DNA from: Dryas octopetala
Taxonomy: Eukaryota; Streptophyta; Magnoliopsida; Rosales; Rosaceae
Assembly (NCBI GenBank): GCA_963921425.1
Contig: OY992833.1
Coordinates: 17,091,738-17,155,737 of the forward strand
Length of the DNA stretch: 64,000 nucleotides
Reading direction: 5' to 3'
The translations under genes were made by a program, and so were the position numbers. The first letter of the stretch is position 1. Each line of letters starts with the position of its first letter. A model generated the notes under the pieces. That model had not been told where the DNA came from. It saw only the letters and a program-made list of their open reading frames with translations, and searched no databases. This document shows positions 10,922 to 33,399 of this stretch, piece after piece.

Positions 10922-12721
10922 TTATAAAAAAAGGGAGAGAGATTGAATGAATGAATTATAGTAAGAATAATTAATTGAACAATCCATTCGGACGTACATG
11001 GTTGACCCTGAATCAAGCAAGGTGAATAAGACAATTGCTTAGGGCTCTCAATTAGTCGATCAGGACCCCAACTGGTTTCAGCCTCCAATTTGATTTTTTA
11101 ATTTAAGGCAAAAAAAATTATTTAGATCCAAACATGCTCATAGACCCAATTAAATTTGTACTTAGTAGTACAGTGTTCAACTATTAATTAATGATTCTTG
11201 ACGTGATCAAGTGGATCATGCTATTTACAAAGGATAAATGTTTAGCCTCTATTTAATTAGTCTGATAATGTGACATTATTATGTTGTGAATTGTGAGTAT
11301 AAATTGTCAAAATTAAATGACTCATTGCTTTTATATGTGACATGATTTGAATTAAATACGCAAACACTTATGTTGAGTGATATGGGAGAACATGTGCTCG
11401 TTTAGTCTAATACATGAATTGCGTATTCTAATACTATGAATAAGTTAGACTATTAACTCTAAGACATTATATATCGTTTATCAGGTAAAACTTTATATTC
11501 TCTCATTCATGATGTGAATGCGCCACAATGTAACAATATTTGGAGCTGATCATAATCAAGATGAAGAAATGCATGGAACAAATTCCACCGTATTAATTTT
11601 AAAACTGGTTTTATAATTATTGAGTAATGATTACATTGAATCTAAATAGCATAACATAACAATTAATTAATTAAACTACTTGCTGTCACTGCCATGCCAG
11701 TAGGCATGTATGTTTTGAGCCCTACCAAAAGGTCCACCAGAGCTGTCATTGATAGAACCCAAAGGAAGTTTTTCCCTCATAATTATGTATGCCAGCTGCT
11801 GATCTGTAAAATGATTGTGTTGGTACACTATTTCATGCAGCTTCACTGCCAACGTCAATCATTGAATGACATTCTTAATCAATTCAAATTGATTGATGCT
11901 TGAATTTGTGAGATATCTTTTGAACTCTAAAAATTAAGCTATGAAGAAATGAATGAACAAGTTAACTCCCTAATGTGTATTTGAAGGCTTGTAACATAAT
12001 ATAAGATTAATTTTGGCATCTCTACAAATTTCAATTGGGTTTGAATTGGATTGATATTCCAACTTTTAACATGTTACCCCAGTGAGCATGCAATCCACAT
12101 GTTCAACCAAATTACTATACATTATCTATGGATCCAATATAGTTGATCTACATGTTTGGCTTACTATTGTCGCATTTTGAAAGGGTGTGTTGTGAATAAT
12201 ATACATTTCACATCGGATATAAGAAGCTTTAAACTACAATATATAATATCTTAGACTTTTCTACCCCTGCCAATTGATTGAATCCAGAAACTACTGCAGA
12301 ACTATAATATCATGCTAGACAAACATTAAACGCCAAAATTTAAATTATTTTAATATTAACTAATAATGTATATTCAAGTTTCCCATGAAGGTTTGATCAT
12401 TAAAATGGTTGGAAATAATACGTACTGATGAAAATAATAGTTTTCAGTGAGAAGAGTTTCAATAATATATGCCAATTAAATGCCTTGAATTATTATTTTT
12501 CTTTCCAATTCTGGCAAACCAGGTGGCAGGGCTATCACACCAGAAATAGAATTAAAAGTTCATATATATAACAGGTGGCCCGGAAGCAGTTAGGCTTTTG
12601 AGCATATATTAGAAATTAAAGTAGAATCATTCGAGACAGAGATTTTATACTAGATTTATAAACCATATCCATTACACACACACACATATATATATATATA
12701 TATGCGCATAATGTATGTATT
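10922..12721. other. Intergenic, nothing recognised
   Basis: About 1.8 kb of AT-rich DNA. Short open frames here have no recognisable protein features. Just beyond it, a (CA)n(TA)n simple repeat lies near 12674-12703. Confidence 0.45.
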
Positions 12722-12729
12722 TTTGATAC

Positions 12730-13575
12730 ACAGGGCTGGTCCTGATTTTTGGAAGACTCAGGGGCGAAATCTAAATTGGGCCTCTAATAAAATCTTTGCA
12801 AAACAATTTACAATTGACAAGAAATCAATTAGGAAATTTTTGATCACATCAAGAAATTAATTAGGAAATTTTTGATTGAATATCAAGAAAATAATTGAAA
12901 AAAATAATAATTTATAGGAATATAAGAGAAAAATTAAAAGGGAAAAACACACACTCAAACATTAATTACTTTCTTGTTTCAATGAAACCTCTCTAATTTC
13001 TTTCAAATTAAAAGAGTCTGTGGAGAACAAAAAAAAAAAAAAAACCCAATTTTCCACAAAACTATATATATGGAGAGGCAGAGATCCGTCTTTGCCAATT
13101 CAAAGTAAACATACTTTTTGAATCCAATTTTCCAGAAAAAAAAAATGTACTTTTGATGAAAAAAAGAGAAGAGGTGTAAACCAAGGGCAAAAATGACCCA
13201 CTGCCATGCAGATGAGGATGTTGACTTGCTTCTCTTGTGATTCATGTGAGAAGCCAAGGAAAAAAATGAAGCAAGTTGGCCAAACACAAGTTAAGGAAAT
13301 AAAAAGAAATAAAAAAGTGGTCAACTAATAATCAAGGAAAAATAGGTTGCAGAATCCAAACTTTATATCCTAGAAGGGGCCTACTTTTGTTTTTTTGTTT
13401 TTGTACAAAGTGGGCCTAAGCCCAAAGAAAGAAACTAAATATCAAGGCATAATTGCAACAAAAACATTATACATAGACTCAACAACTATTTTTTTTTAAT
13501 ATATATATAATATAAAAATTTGTGGCCCCTTTTAGGCGGTCGCACTTCGTGCCCCCGCTTCAGGGCCGGCACTGT
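12730..13575. mobile_element. hAT-like non-autonomous element (tentative)
   Basis: The ends ACAGGGCTGGTCCTGA and the inverse of ACAGTGCCGGCCCTGAAG form imperfect TIRs like those of plant hAT/Tip100 elements. The flanks TTTGATAC (12722-12729) and AATGATAC (13576-13583) match at 6 of 8 positions, as an eroded 8-bp duplication would. The interior (846 bp) is non-coding, with A/T-rich tracts. Confidence 0.5.
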
Positions 13576-13583
13576 AATGATAC

Positions 13584-14527
13584 CCCAATGCATGCAATGA
13601 AAATAATGTAAGGAAAGAAAGCTAGCTACTAAATTTATAATATGTAATATATTAATGCTTCTGCATGGAAACATATATTTAAGTGGGTAGTTGATGATGA
13701 ATAGGAAGACTTATTTTTGGATGGCGCATGTTTGCTCCATATACCTTTATTCTGAGGCCACATCTGTGAAATGTGTTAGTTGAACAGTAGCCGTCCACAG
13801 TCCACATCCCTATCAAAAAGAGACACATAGAATTTGTTTAGGACTTAGGACTAAGGAGCATCATCTTAATTATTGTTCGGCCCAATATTTATTAAACCTC
13901 AAAAGTTTAAACGGTTAAAAAAATACTAAATCAACAAAAAAAATGAGTAATAAAGATTGGAAGTTTCCTTACGTACCTAAAATTCTATCTTGCAATTCAA
14001 ACAAATACCATATTAGACCATTACTAAATTCAATTACAAAATGAGACAATAGTTAATGTATGCTCAAGCTAACTCTTATGTACCCATTTTAAATGTTAGC
14101 TCAACTTTTGTTCAGTGGGTTGAAGGTTGTTTAACTTAAAAAGACTTTGGGGAGAATAATAGGGTAGTGCAACTGCAATGACAATAACAATCGACAATGC
14201 AGTCACAGACTCACAGTAGTGTCGTGGAGCTTAAAGAGAACTATGGAATATAAAATTTAGAGTTGTTGATCAGTGCCCTAACTCCTAAGTTGTTGCTCAT
14301 GTTTAAATATGCATGCATTATTGAATTGATTAGTTAATGTCCACTATCATTAGCTTAATTAGTACGTTTAAACAACTAATTAATTAAATGCGTTCAATAA
14401 GAAAGAAGCCCATAGAGAAGAGAGAAAGGGCTTAATTAGTTAGTGTATATTCACCACCAACTTTCTATGTACATTGCATTTGGCTGGCTGGCTGGAGATA
14501 TAGGAGCTAGTATTATGTATCTAAGCA
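13584..14527. other. Intergenic, nothing recognised
   Basis: AT-rich, no coding or RNA gene signal found. Confidence 0.45.
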
Positions 14528-15005
14528 TTTATATGACTAGCTTTACGCAGGGAATTGTTCCTAAGATTCTGTATAATCTGCAAAATAAACAATGTTTACT
14601 TAGCATAGTGGGGATTAAAATATATTAACCCTCGTTTGGCTGCTTGGACTAGGTTATATTGGACAAGATTATGCATCTTGAACATGATAGATTAGAACTA
14701 GACTGGGACGTGAGAATCATGTCTCGTCGTGATCTATGTCTCAATTCAGGTCAATTGGGCTGAAATATTTTGAATTTTGGTCCAAAATTCTAGTCCAGCC
14801 CAAAATCTTAATAGGTACGCCAAACATGCGTTGAGACTATTGTCCATTTTAATTCAATTTATCATACCAGTTTCACTTGCAAAGAGGCCCTACTATGTAA
14901 TGTATTTATATGACTTTTCTCTCTGCAGGGAATTATTCCTTATATTCTATATATAATCTACAAAATAAACAATGTTCACTTAGCACAGTGGGGTGTAAAC
15001 TATTA
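14528..15005. repeat. Direct repeats flanking a MITE-like segment
   Basis: About 100 bp at 14528-14627 recurs diverged at 14901-15005; both contain AATAAACAATGTT and CTTAGCA.AGTGGGG. Between them, 14628-14832 starts CCTCGTTTGGCTGCTTGG and ends with the inverse of a related CATGTTTGGCGTACC sequence, resembling a Harbinger/hAT-type MITE. Exact borders and target duplication were not resolved. Confidence 0.4.
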
Positions 15006-16340
15006 GTGTATGCTCATTGAGAGACTGAAACCGCCAGTAATATCATGATTAATTTGACATGGTATTAATATTGGTGGTCTCAAATGCAACAAAAAAGACA
15101 CTGTCTTGGTGCAGATACCACATGCACCACCAAGCAGAGCTAGTCAATCAACTAGGGGAGTGGCACATGCAGGTTCTATTTAGAAGTTGCTATAGCCACA
15201 CTTCCTCTGTCTACTTATAGATAAGTACTTGTTATATACTCTATACAATCCATGTTTTTGAAGGAATCGGTCTTTTTTTATTGGTTTAATCCAAGCAGGC
15301 AAACAGTTTTTGTTTGGAATGCACAATGCTTAACATGTTTTTGAACAGGATTCTGCTGTGTGGTTTTACCAACATGAATTTGATAGCAACTTGCACTAAT
15401 CAGATTCACATATTCGTCTGCAGGGTTTCATATAAACACTAGAGGATCTAAACAGCAGACCAAAACGTTAATTGCAGATGTTTAGGCTATAAATTTCATG
15501 ATCACTTTTAAGGAACAGTGATTAATGAAGGCGAAATTTGCAATTTGGCAAAGGCTGAACAGTTTATTAACAGCACTGTGCTGTCTGTTGTACTATACAT
15601 TTCCCTTTTGAGTTCATCATGGTTAGAAGGCAAGATTGCCTACTAATTGAATTCCAAACAGCTTCTGTTGTTGATTAGAAGTTAGAACATACCAGCACAA
15701 GTGGTCTCATTCATTTTTTCTAGCAACAATATTTTCTGGAAAACGGTGTCCCATGTTCCTATAATAATGCTATGTAACTGCTGACAATATATTGGAGTTT
15801 TATTCTATTTAAAGAGAATTTTCCTTCCCCATGAGTCAGAGCCTTCAAAGGCAAACAGAAACAAGGCATTTGAGATGCAATTTGGTGCCTACTTTTTTTG
15901 CATGCACCTTATTATCTTTTGGTGACCATTCACTGGATTTGAAACATTAGGCATGCATTCTTAATTTCTCTCGTCAATGGAAGTAGATAGAATTTTGTCA
16001 AAACCATTCAAAAAAGACTAATTAACTTCTTATATCGGAAAACATCCTACAGAATCCTCACGGCATAACCACTCACAATGTGTACGTTTTTCGTATATGT
16101 CGTATGTAGAGCAGTCTCAAATCAACTGTGAGATGTGGTTTCAATGCAGCAGCGGTACTTCCTAAAAGTGATTTGTCTAGCAAACCTAACCTATGCCCTT
16201 GAATTTGAGATCCAAGTTATGCATTTCCACAGTTCCCCCCATAATAACAATAATCAAAAGTACTTAAAGAGATATAAGACTAGAAAATTCCTTTTGACAC
16301 AGGGTGCAGCAAGAAATATATTTCGAGCTGCATTTTTAGA
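15006..16340. other. Intergenic, 3' flank of the SCPL gene
   Basis: No gene seen. The last part presumably contains the SCPL 3' UTR, since that gene is on the minus strand and ends at 16341. Confidence 0.45.
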
Positions 16341-19300
16341 TCAGAGAGGGTAATAAGCGAGCCAACGATCCAGCATTGAATAGCATTCCTTAGGTTTGTA
16401 CTCAGGAGCCACATGACCTGCACCCTGCATGAGGCACAAACATATAGAACTTAATAATGATATAACTTCCATATAATAATATTACTTGCTTGCATATTGC
16501 ATAATACGTTTAAGTGGTTTTTTTTTTCTTGCCTTTATTGTTGCATATATCAGATTATAGTCACCGTTTGTAAACTTCTCTGTGTATCTGCATAAAGAAA
16601 GTTACTGTAAATTAGTCACAGAATTTTGGCAAGAATAAATTATAGAATATAGACAACAACACAATGTTTAGAACACATAAAATGTTAGAGATTTTGCATA
16701 AACCTACCCGGCAACTTGACCATCTACATACCACGGTCTCCAAATGTAACTTGAAGACAAATTTAGAGCACGGATCCAGTTCTGGGTACCAATGTGTGTG
16801 ACAGACATGTCATGATCACCACTGCAATCAAAGTTTTACATGCACTGTTATAGAAATTTCTGAACAGATGTTACAGAGTTGAATACAAAGGGATAGTTGT
16901 AATTGGAGATACATGATATTTTATATATCACCTGTATACAAGAACTCGAAGATTTGTGCTACTGAGATTCTTATGATATTCAACACTACTTGTGACAGTC
17001 TTTGTGTAAGCTATGCTGCTATTGCACCTCTTCCAAACACCGGTGGTCCCCTGCTTAGCATCAACAGATTTCATCAATACTTGTCAAATTGTTGGGTAAT
17101 GGTTATACATTGATCAGTTAACATCAAAAAATTTGCGTTCTATTTGATAATTAGAAGAATATGTAGATTAAATACCTCTGTAACATTAAGAGCTTTACGG
17201 ACACTTTTGTCATTAGCCCATACGCCGGCGAGCACATAGTTATAGTACTACAAAAGGAGGAAGCAGACAGCTTAGATTCAGTTATAGTTGGCTACAAAAG
17301 ATAGAATATGCAATCTACCCACCAAAAAAGAAAATTCACAAGAAATATATAGAAGTATTTACCCGGCACCATAATGCAGAACTAGATTGTGTTGTAAGAA
17401 AATCATCTGAGTATTCTTGGAGTGATCTTCTTCCTTGTTCTCCATTTCTTGGGGAGGCGGTTTGACAATTGGGTTCCACAACTTGCATAAGGTTAATTTG
17501 AAGAAGCAGCTGAAATGCCAAATAGATTGCATGATCTCAGTGTCTATAGAACTTAATAATGATACACAAATGTATCTAACTAAATAGCAGCTTTAGCCTC
17601 TCTTACCTGATCAATTTCTGCAATATCCGTCACACATTGTGTATTGGTTTCGTCAACATTAACATAATCACCGTTGCAGCTTTCTTTGGCAGACTGGAAG
17701 AGCACAAATACATCAATTTTTAAGGTGGTGTATTTTGAACTAAAATATAATTGCCAAGAAAAAAAATATATAATGAATAAAATAAAAATATTGAAAAGGG
17801 AATACCTCATAAAGTTCATCTGATATGAGTGTCAACCGATGGGCAAATGGGATTCTTGAGTTGTCATCAATGAAATCGTCAGTCTTTGGGTTTCCAAGCA
17901 CATATCCCTATTAACATTACAGAACTCATAACCAATTAACCATGATGCTTTTTGTTTTGCCAAGGAGTTTATTAAAGAGTAAATACACTTCCAAATCTCC
18001 AACATTCAGGAGTATCAGTAACATTTAACTATTTAAGTTTTATGTTATTTTTTCTTTCAGAAACCAATTAGATTTTACAGTATCTTTGAGCTTTGCAAAA
18101 GATATATATATAGGGATGTACGTCTGTGTGTATGTATGCATACACAATGTAACAAGGTAACTCAGTTTTGCAAAAGAGAAAAAAGCGAGTACTGGAAAAA
18201 AGAATTATGTACCCGAAGGTTTAGATAGGGCACCAGTCCAGCATCGTTAGCTGCAGGAAAATTCAGTCAAAAATTGTAAGCCAAAGTTCAACATTATAGA
18301 GTAGATTTCTTAGTTAAGTTTCCATGAAACAGAAAATAGAGAAAAGAAAGACCTCAAAAGCACCTCCAAGTAGGAGAGGTATTGGTCATCAAGAATGTAA
18401 CTCACCATCAAACATTTCTTGTACTATGATAGGAAGAGGAATGCCCGAATAAGAATCTCCACCAATGTAGAGTATATTGTTCAGATATTGAGGGTGATTC
18501 AACAACCACTGCATAGCAATTTAGTGAACAAACAAACGTTAACATCATCATTCATCATCATTTTTCTAAGAAAATGAAAGCAGAACAAGCCTTCTCAAAT
18601 AAACTGTCTTTTAGTTGCAGACGAGTAGATGGTGGATAATGGAGTAGGTCTTAGGATCAAATATTATGGATTAAAAAGCAGAAAACAAATCACTGTACTT
18701 GTACTTAGACCATCGTCTTTGGCACCTAAGAATTCATAATGTATTCATCATTGCCAAAGCTAATTTTGAATTTATATTGGGTTCTGTTAAATTTTTTCTA
18801 GACTCATTCTGCATACCCTCCTGAGAAACTGAACGTTCTGTGCCACGGCCTTTTCGTCGTCTATGTAGTAACCTTCTTGGGTTGTAGAGTAAGAGAATCC
18901 AGTGCCAACAGGTGCATCTACATATATTATGTTGAGGCTCTGCAAAAGTTAATTATACCCTTGGATTAGATAAACTTGGCTAGAAAAGAGTACTATATAT
19001 TAAGCAGGCATAAGGTGCAGATATGAATTGTGACCATGATAAGTGAAATTCTGCACCTGTGTCCATGAATATGGATTCACATGAAGTGAGGGTACAGTCC
19101 CATTGTAATCTACATATGTGAATTGTAATGGACCTGCAAAAGGTAAAAAAGAGAAACTTAATTTTATAAATGCTTGGAATCCTTGGATATATCATATGTA
19201 AACTCTTCTTAGTCCCCAAAATTGCTTTCTAAATCAAGAGTAGCCTGAATGGACTAGAATTTATTATGACACAAACAATGAACTAATAACTTGAAGTCTT

Positions 19301-20529
19301 GAAGTAGAGTCCTAGTCATGGACTTTCCATTGGAAAGTTTTCCCTGGAAAATTCAAACCCAACTTCTGAATTAACCCAAACCAATCACCCTGTATTCAAT
19401 TCCATGTTTGGGCTAGGGGACGATGTGGCACTGCCATTAAGCAGTAATGACAGGTTTAACATTGGTTTTTTTTAATTATCTTAAAATAAGTTCGAATTCG
19501 TTGAAAGATATTTAAATAGAGGCCTGAAATGACACAGTTTTAATGATATAAGCACATCTCTGCACATAAAATATAGGTAGAAGATTTTGTTTCTCTTAGA
19601 ATAGATAGTGGGCCTGCTACCTACCATATCTACTAAGGCATTTTCCTGGACGCCTTTTCAACACTCCAAAGAACAAACATTCATAAGTTCCATTGCTTAT
19701 GGTCTTTGTTTCTATAAAACTTTCTTCTATGTTTGGAGTTTTTAAAGATCATAACACAAATAATGTTTCCCATACAGAACTTTTTTTTTATAAAACTATT
19801 TTATTTCATGATGTACATATTTTGTGGTCCAAGTGTCTCAAAATGAAGATATCCACACTTGAAGCTCCCTATATATATAGAAATATGTGTGTATGTACAT
19901 AAAACATATAATTGTGACCAGATATACTCTATCAAAGTACCAATAATGGTGCAACAAAAATGTCTGCTCTGCTGCACTACATGCATGTGTGCTGTGTGAC
20001 AACAGTTGTGACTATTTCCCAATTTCAATGCAATACTTGTTCATAAAATGAGTGAGAATTCCAGGATCATACCACTTTCATAAAAGAAGGCAGAGAGAAC
20101 AGAGCAGCCAGGGCCTCCAGTGAACCAAAGCATAAGTGGGTCTTCTGAAGGGCTTCTCTGTGACTCAACAAAATAGTAGAACAGTTGGGACTCATTTGAG
20201 TCACCCACACCCACATACCTACAAACCCAAAAAAACCCATCATCCAATGCTTGCTCAAATCATCAATAATTGCACAATAAGATTATTATTATTAGTCTAA
20301 TAAGAAAGACAGAGAAACACAAAGCAGTACAAACTTACCCAGTTTCTAGTGTGAATGGAAGGTCCCCCTCTAGACCAGGTAATTTGGTGACTATAGTTTG
20401 GGAGGAGGCAATGCCACAGAAAATTGATAAAAGAAGTACATGCAAACACACCAATGGACCAACATAGCTACTGCAAGTGTACAACTTTTTAAGACATGGT
20501 GGGTCTGCTAAGCCTGCTTTTGGTGCCAT
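16341..20529 (-). CDS. Serine carboxypeptidase-like protein, clade I acyltransferase type
   Basis: Fourteen exons on the minus strand: 20529-20339, 20218-20073, 19133-19057, 18939-18817, 18508-18406, 18250-18213, 17907-17806, 17693-17607, 17509-17363, 17247-17176, 17050-16932, 16821-16708, 16587-16533 and 16424-16341. Phases join into 485 codons plus TGA. A hydrophobic segment ending near FCGIASS is a likely secretory signal peptide, pointing to the endomembrane/vacuolar route. The S10 catalytic triad is intact: Ser198 in GDSYSG, Asp406 in SGDHDMS and His462 in GAGHVAPEY. At the oxyanion-hole motif the usual peptidase WLNGGPGCS is WFTGGPGCS (Thr97), as in plant SCPL acyltransferases that use glucose esters as acyl donors. 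The acceptor cannot be told from sequence. The intron between the last two exons has a GC donor (AAG/GCAAG). All other introns are GT..AG. Confidence 0.9.
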
Positions 20530-22240
20530 TCTTGGAGGCTATTGTGTCCAATAGCAACTGCACCAGAAGTTTATGAAAGGAGCAATGGGGTTGAGTCTCT
20601 TGCACTACTTGCCTTTGATGGAAGTTCTGCCAAATAGTGGGCACCAGAAATATAAGGGACAAGTTAGTGTAGTTTGCTGTGTAGTCCAACTTTGTACTAG
20701 AAAGTTAGCTATATAACTAACCCATTCTGATGTAAAATATATGAGAGATGAAACTTAGTTACAATATAACAGGGCACGTGCTAAAGCCCCATTAATTAAA
20801 CATCAAACATCAAACTTTCTTTCATTCACCAACAAAATAGAGAAAGATATCCCATTCTTTATTATATAAATTGTTTTCTTATCGGACACATAACATAAGA
20901 GAAAAGGTTAGGGGGACCTAAGTAGCAGTAGCTAAGGAACATTGGTTAAATATGATTTTACTAGTCCTATCAAATTAAAGACATTGTGCTATATATTGTT
21001 ATCAAAAGTAGCTGCGATTAAATAGAAGAGCTTAGTTCTCCACATGCCTGTGAATATTTGATTCAACTGTGTTGATTCGACTATTGATATAGGTGAATTC
21101 CACAATCGATGTCACATACATTAATTGTTAATAATGAGACCTAATACGTTATGATAAAACAGTCGGACAAAAAAAGTGTATATATCCGTAATGACTAAGT
21201 TTCTTTCTAATTACGGTTTTATATTGACTTTAGGATTATCTTTATGTTTTAGGGCCTTGGTAACCAAGGGCATTTTTATAGTTATATAATCATTAAATAA
21301 AGATGTGACCTAACTAAATCTATTAAAATATACTATTAAGAGGGATTAGTATCACTCATAAAAGAACTAAAAGCGCTGCAACACGTGAATCAACCACAGA
21401 TGACCTCAACTTTTTTATTCATTATTGAATGCTGAAACACAAAAGTTTGGTGTCACTGACCTTTCAACTGAAGTGATTTATCCAACATTATGTATCAAGC
21501 CATGAAGGTAGCGTTTTTAACTTCCAAGCATATAGTTAGAACTTAATTAGCACCATGATCCAACTTTCCAAAGCCCAATTATTCTATATAAGAGAGCTTT
21601 CTCTTTTGTTCTTTTTAACTCCCTTGTTTTAAATTGAAATCCTCCCTTACACATGTTATACCATATTTAGTAATTTACTAAGTATAATAATTGGGTTGTG
21701 CATATACTTGGTGGGTTCAATTAGTGTAAAGCATAGGGCTGAATCCAAATACAATGAAGCCTAGCCACAGTTGAGACAAAGGTTCAAAGAACTGGTCAAT
21801 AAGTTTTCACCTTCCAATAGAATTTAAGAGCTGATACAAACTCATCAAATTTACAAAATTTCTGTAGAATATAAGATTACAAAATTTTGCTGTAGTTGTT
21901 CCCTCAAGGTTACAAAATTGTCAAAGCCAAAAGAACTTAAATTGGACAGGACTTCCTTCTTCTCATATGGCCTTGTACTTAAGTCAAGCAGGGATTCACA
22001 ATAAATCAAGAGCACAATCCTCACCAAGACTACTAAACTTTTAAACTCCAAAATACATGATTCCTTTAATTTAACTGAGTGTTGACCTCATTTATACAAC
22101 ATCCAGATTTGCCTTCTGCCCCAAAGCCACCAAATATGTCACATTCCCAATATTATCTTTGTTTATCAACCAGACAGCAAATCTTCTTCACACCCTCACC
22201 TGATGATATCTAGATTGACAGTGGAGGGCAACAAAACAAC
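20530..22240. other. SCPL promoter side and WDR75 3' flank
   Basis: AT-rich. The left end must hold the SCPL promoter and the right end the WDR75 3' UTR, since both genes are on the minus strand. No coding region or mobile element recognised between them. Confidence 0.5.
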
Positions 22241-31460
<9,220 letters not shown>

Positions 31461-31620
31461 CTCTGCAACTGCAAGAGAGTTTCAAAGTTTGGGGTTTTGG
31501 GGGTTTTTGGAGGGTTTAAGAGTTTACGGTGGCTACTGACGACTACTGCTTCTTTGTTGCTCTAATGCGGAAGCCCTGGCTCCTCTGACTCTCGGCTCCC
31601 TCCAATCTTTATTTTTCACA

Positions 31621-31659
31621 TGGGCCTTAGGCCCAGAAAGTCTATTGAGGGCTTGGGCC
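31621..31659 (-). promoter_or_regulatory. Cluster of site II motifs upstream of WDR75
   Basis: TGGGCC at 31621-31626, GGCCCA at 31630-31635 and TGGGCC at 31654-31659 lie 160-200 bp upstream of the WDR75 start codon. Site II elements (TGGGCY) are bound by TCP factors and are known to be enriched in promoters of plant ribosomal-protein and ribosome-biogenesis genes, which fits WDR75's role. Confidence 0.6.
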
Positions 31660-33399
31660 TCAGGCCTTGAAACATAAACAATTAACTTTGTCTTGGGCTC
31701 CTTAATTTGTTGTCAACATATTGTTGGTGTTGTTGTAAGTTGTGTGCATGTGTTGTAATTGAAGGATAGGAGAAATGAATTTCATGATATATTATCTTTT
31801 TAACAAGAAAAAAAAAAAGGTAGGGAAATTTTTGGTTTATTTCTGTTGAGGAGGGAATTTCTTCGTTACTTCAACAAAACTGCATATGTCTACAATTAAA
31901 AACAAAATAATGGCTGTTAACATAGTATTATTGAAATATATCCTAATGCTTTTCGGTGAATAAGATTTTCTCTAAAAATAAACAATATATAGAATTAGAA
32001 GGTAAAGTAAAAGTTGCACAAACATAACCAAATATTAATTAATAAGAAAATCTAACTAAACCACAATTACACTAAGAAATGAACGCTAATTTTTTCATTT
32101 GTAAATTAATGAGGACTAAGGAACAGAATCCAAGTTTACAACACGTTATCATGTTTCTAAACCAAAAGTTAATAAATTGGTGACTGCCCTAACAACAGTA
32201 CGACCAAACATAACAATTCGTACTAAAAGTCTAAAACAATCATTATTACAAAGTTAATGAATATTAATTAGTTACAAAACTTGGCACGGATTATTCCATG
32301 TTCCATATTTGTTGTGTGAAACACTAATGTGTGACAATGTTGGTGGTGGGGGGAATAGTTTGGAATAATAGTGACTGTTATTCGAGCTTAGTAATAACTG
32401 GATCATGTTGTGTTGGGGTTAACTCTAAAATTGACACGTGTCACTATTCTAGCTGATAAAGGACAAGCGTGACATGCAATAAAGCTGGCAATATATAATA
32501 CGAGATTAGGTGGGACGAAAAGAATTAAGAAGAGCCCTACACGTGGAACCCATCCAAATAGGGTCACGTTAAACCCTAACCTCGAAAAAATGATATAAAT
32601 ACGAAGTGACAAGAAGAATAAAAAAAATCATCAACCCCCCACATTAAAACCAAATCCCAAGAGGCTACTCTCTCTCAATTTTCAAAGCTCAACTTTTGTA
32701 TTGTACTTTCAATTGATTATTTGGCATTTAGGTAGTTGTAAGTTCATTGTTCTTAGCTCACTTTTTGCTCTTTACCTTTGTCTTTATTTTGTTCCCTTTC
32801 ATGTGTAAGTTTGATTATGAACAGTGTGAAAGAAGTTGTTACTCTTTTCTTGTTTGTTTGGAAATGAATGTTATTTATTTATCTGCTTGACTAGTCTTTT
32901 CCTTTGACTCTCAAATGAATGTTACATTTTGATCATTACTCCTTGGGAAAACCTCATTTATTCTCTAGATTTAGTTCCTTTTAATTTGCTTTTTTAGTGG
33001 ATTTATTTAATCCACCCTCTTTATTTACACCAAATGGTATGATTGGGTATGAAATATATATGGTCAGATTCGTGGTAAGGACCACCATCACTTACCAACT
33101 TTACCCACAACATATTTCTCTTATTTTCCATTTTAAGATTTTCTGTTTTTATCTAAGTCAATCCGCTTTAGTCCCCATAGTTATCACACTCAAATTCACA
33201 CACAGAGTTAGATCGAATCAGTACAAACTAAGCGAAGTCCTAGAGCTAGATCATTCTTTAATTCGGCAGACCCTTGTTGGTCTCAGCCAAGACCCCTGTT
33301 TGATTCCGTCTTTTTCGGATGGTGGCATGCCCGCAATTCCTTGCCCCACGTGGCATAGGCAATTATTTTTAGGCCAAAACATGTTGAAAATTGGAAATC
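31660..33399. other. Intergenic; possible LTR-like segment
   Basis: From about 32405 the sequence resembles an LTR: it starts TGTTG, contains a TATA-like GATATAAATA near 32591 and a pyrimidine-rich leader. I could not find its partner, a 3' border or a target duplication, so the call is weak. No gene seen. Confidence 0.3.

Noticed and set aside
32405-33000. Solo LTR
   Set aside because: TATA-like and TG-start features only. Without a partner, a CA end or a target duplication I kept it as a weak note rather than a mobile-element call.
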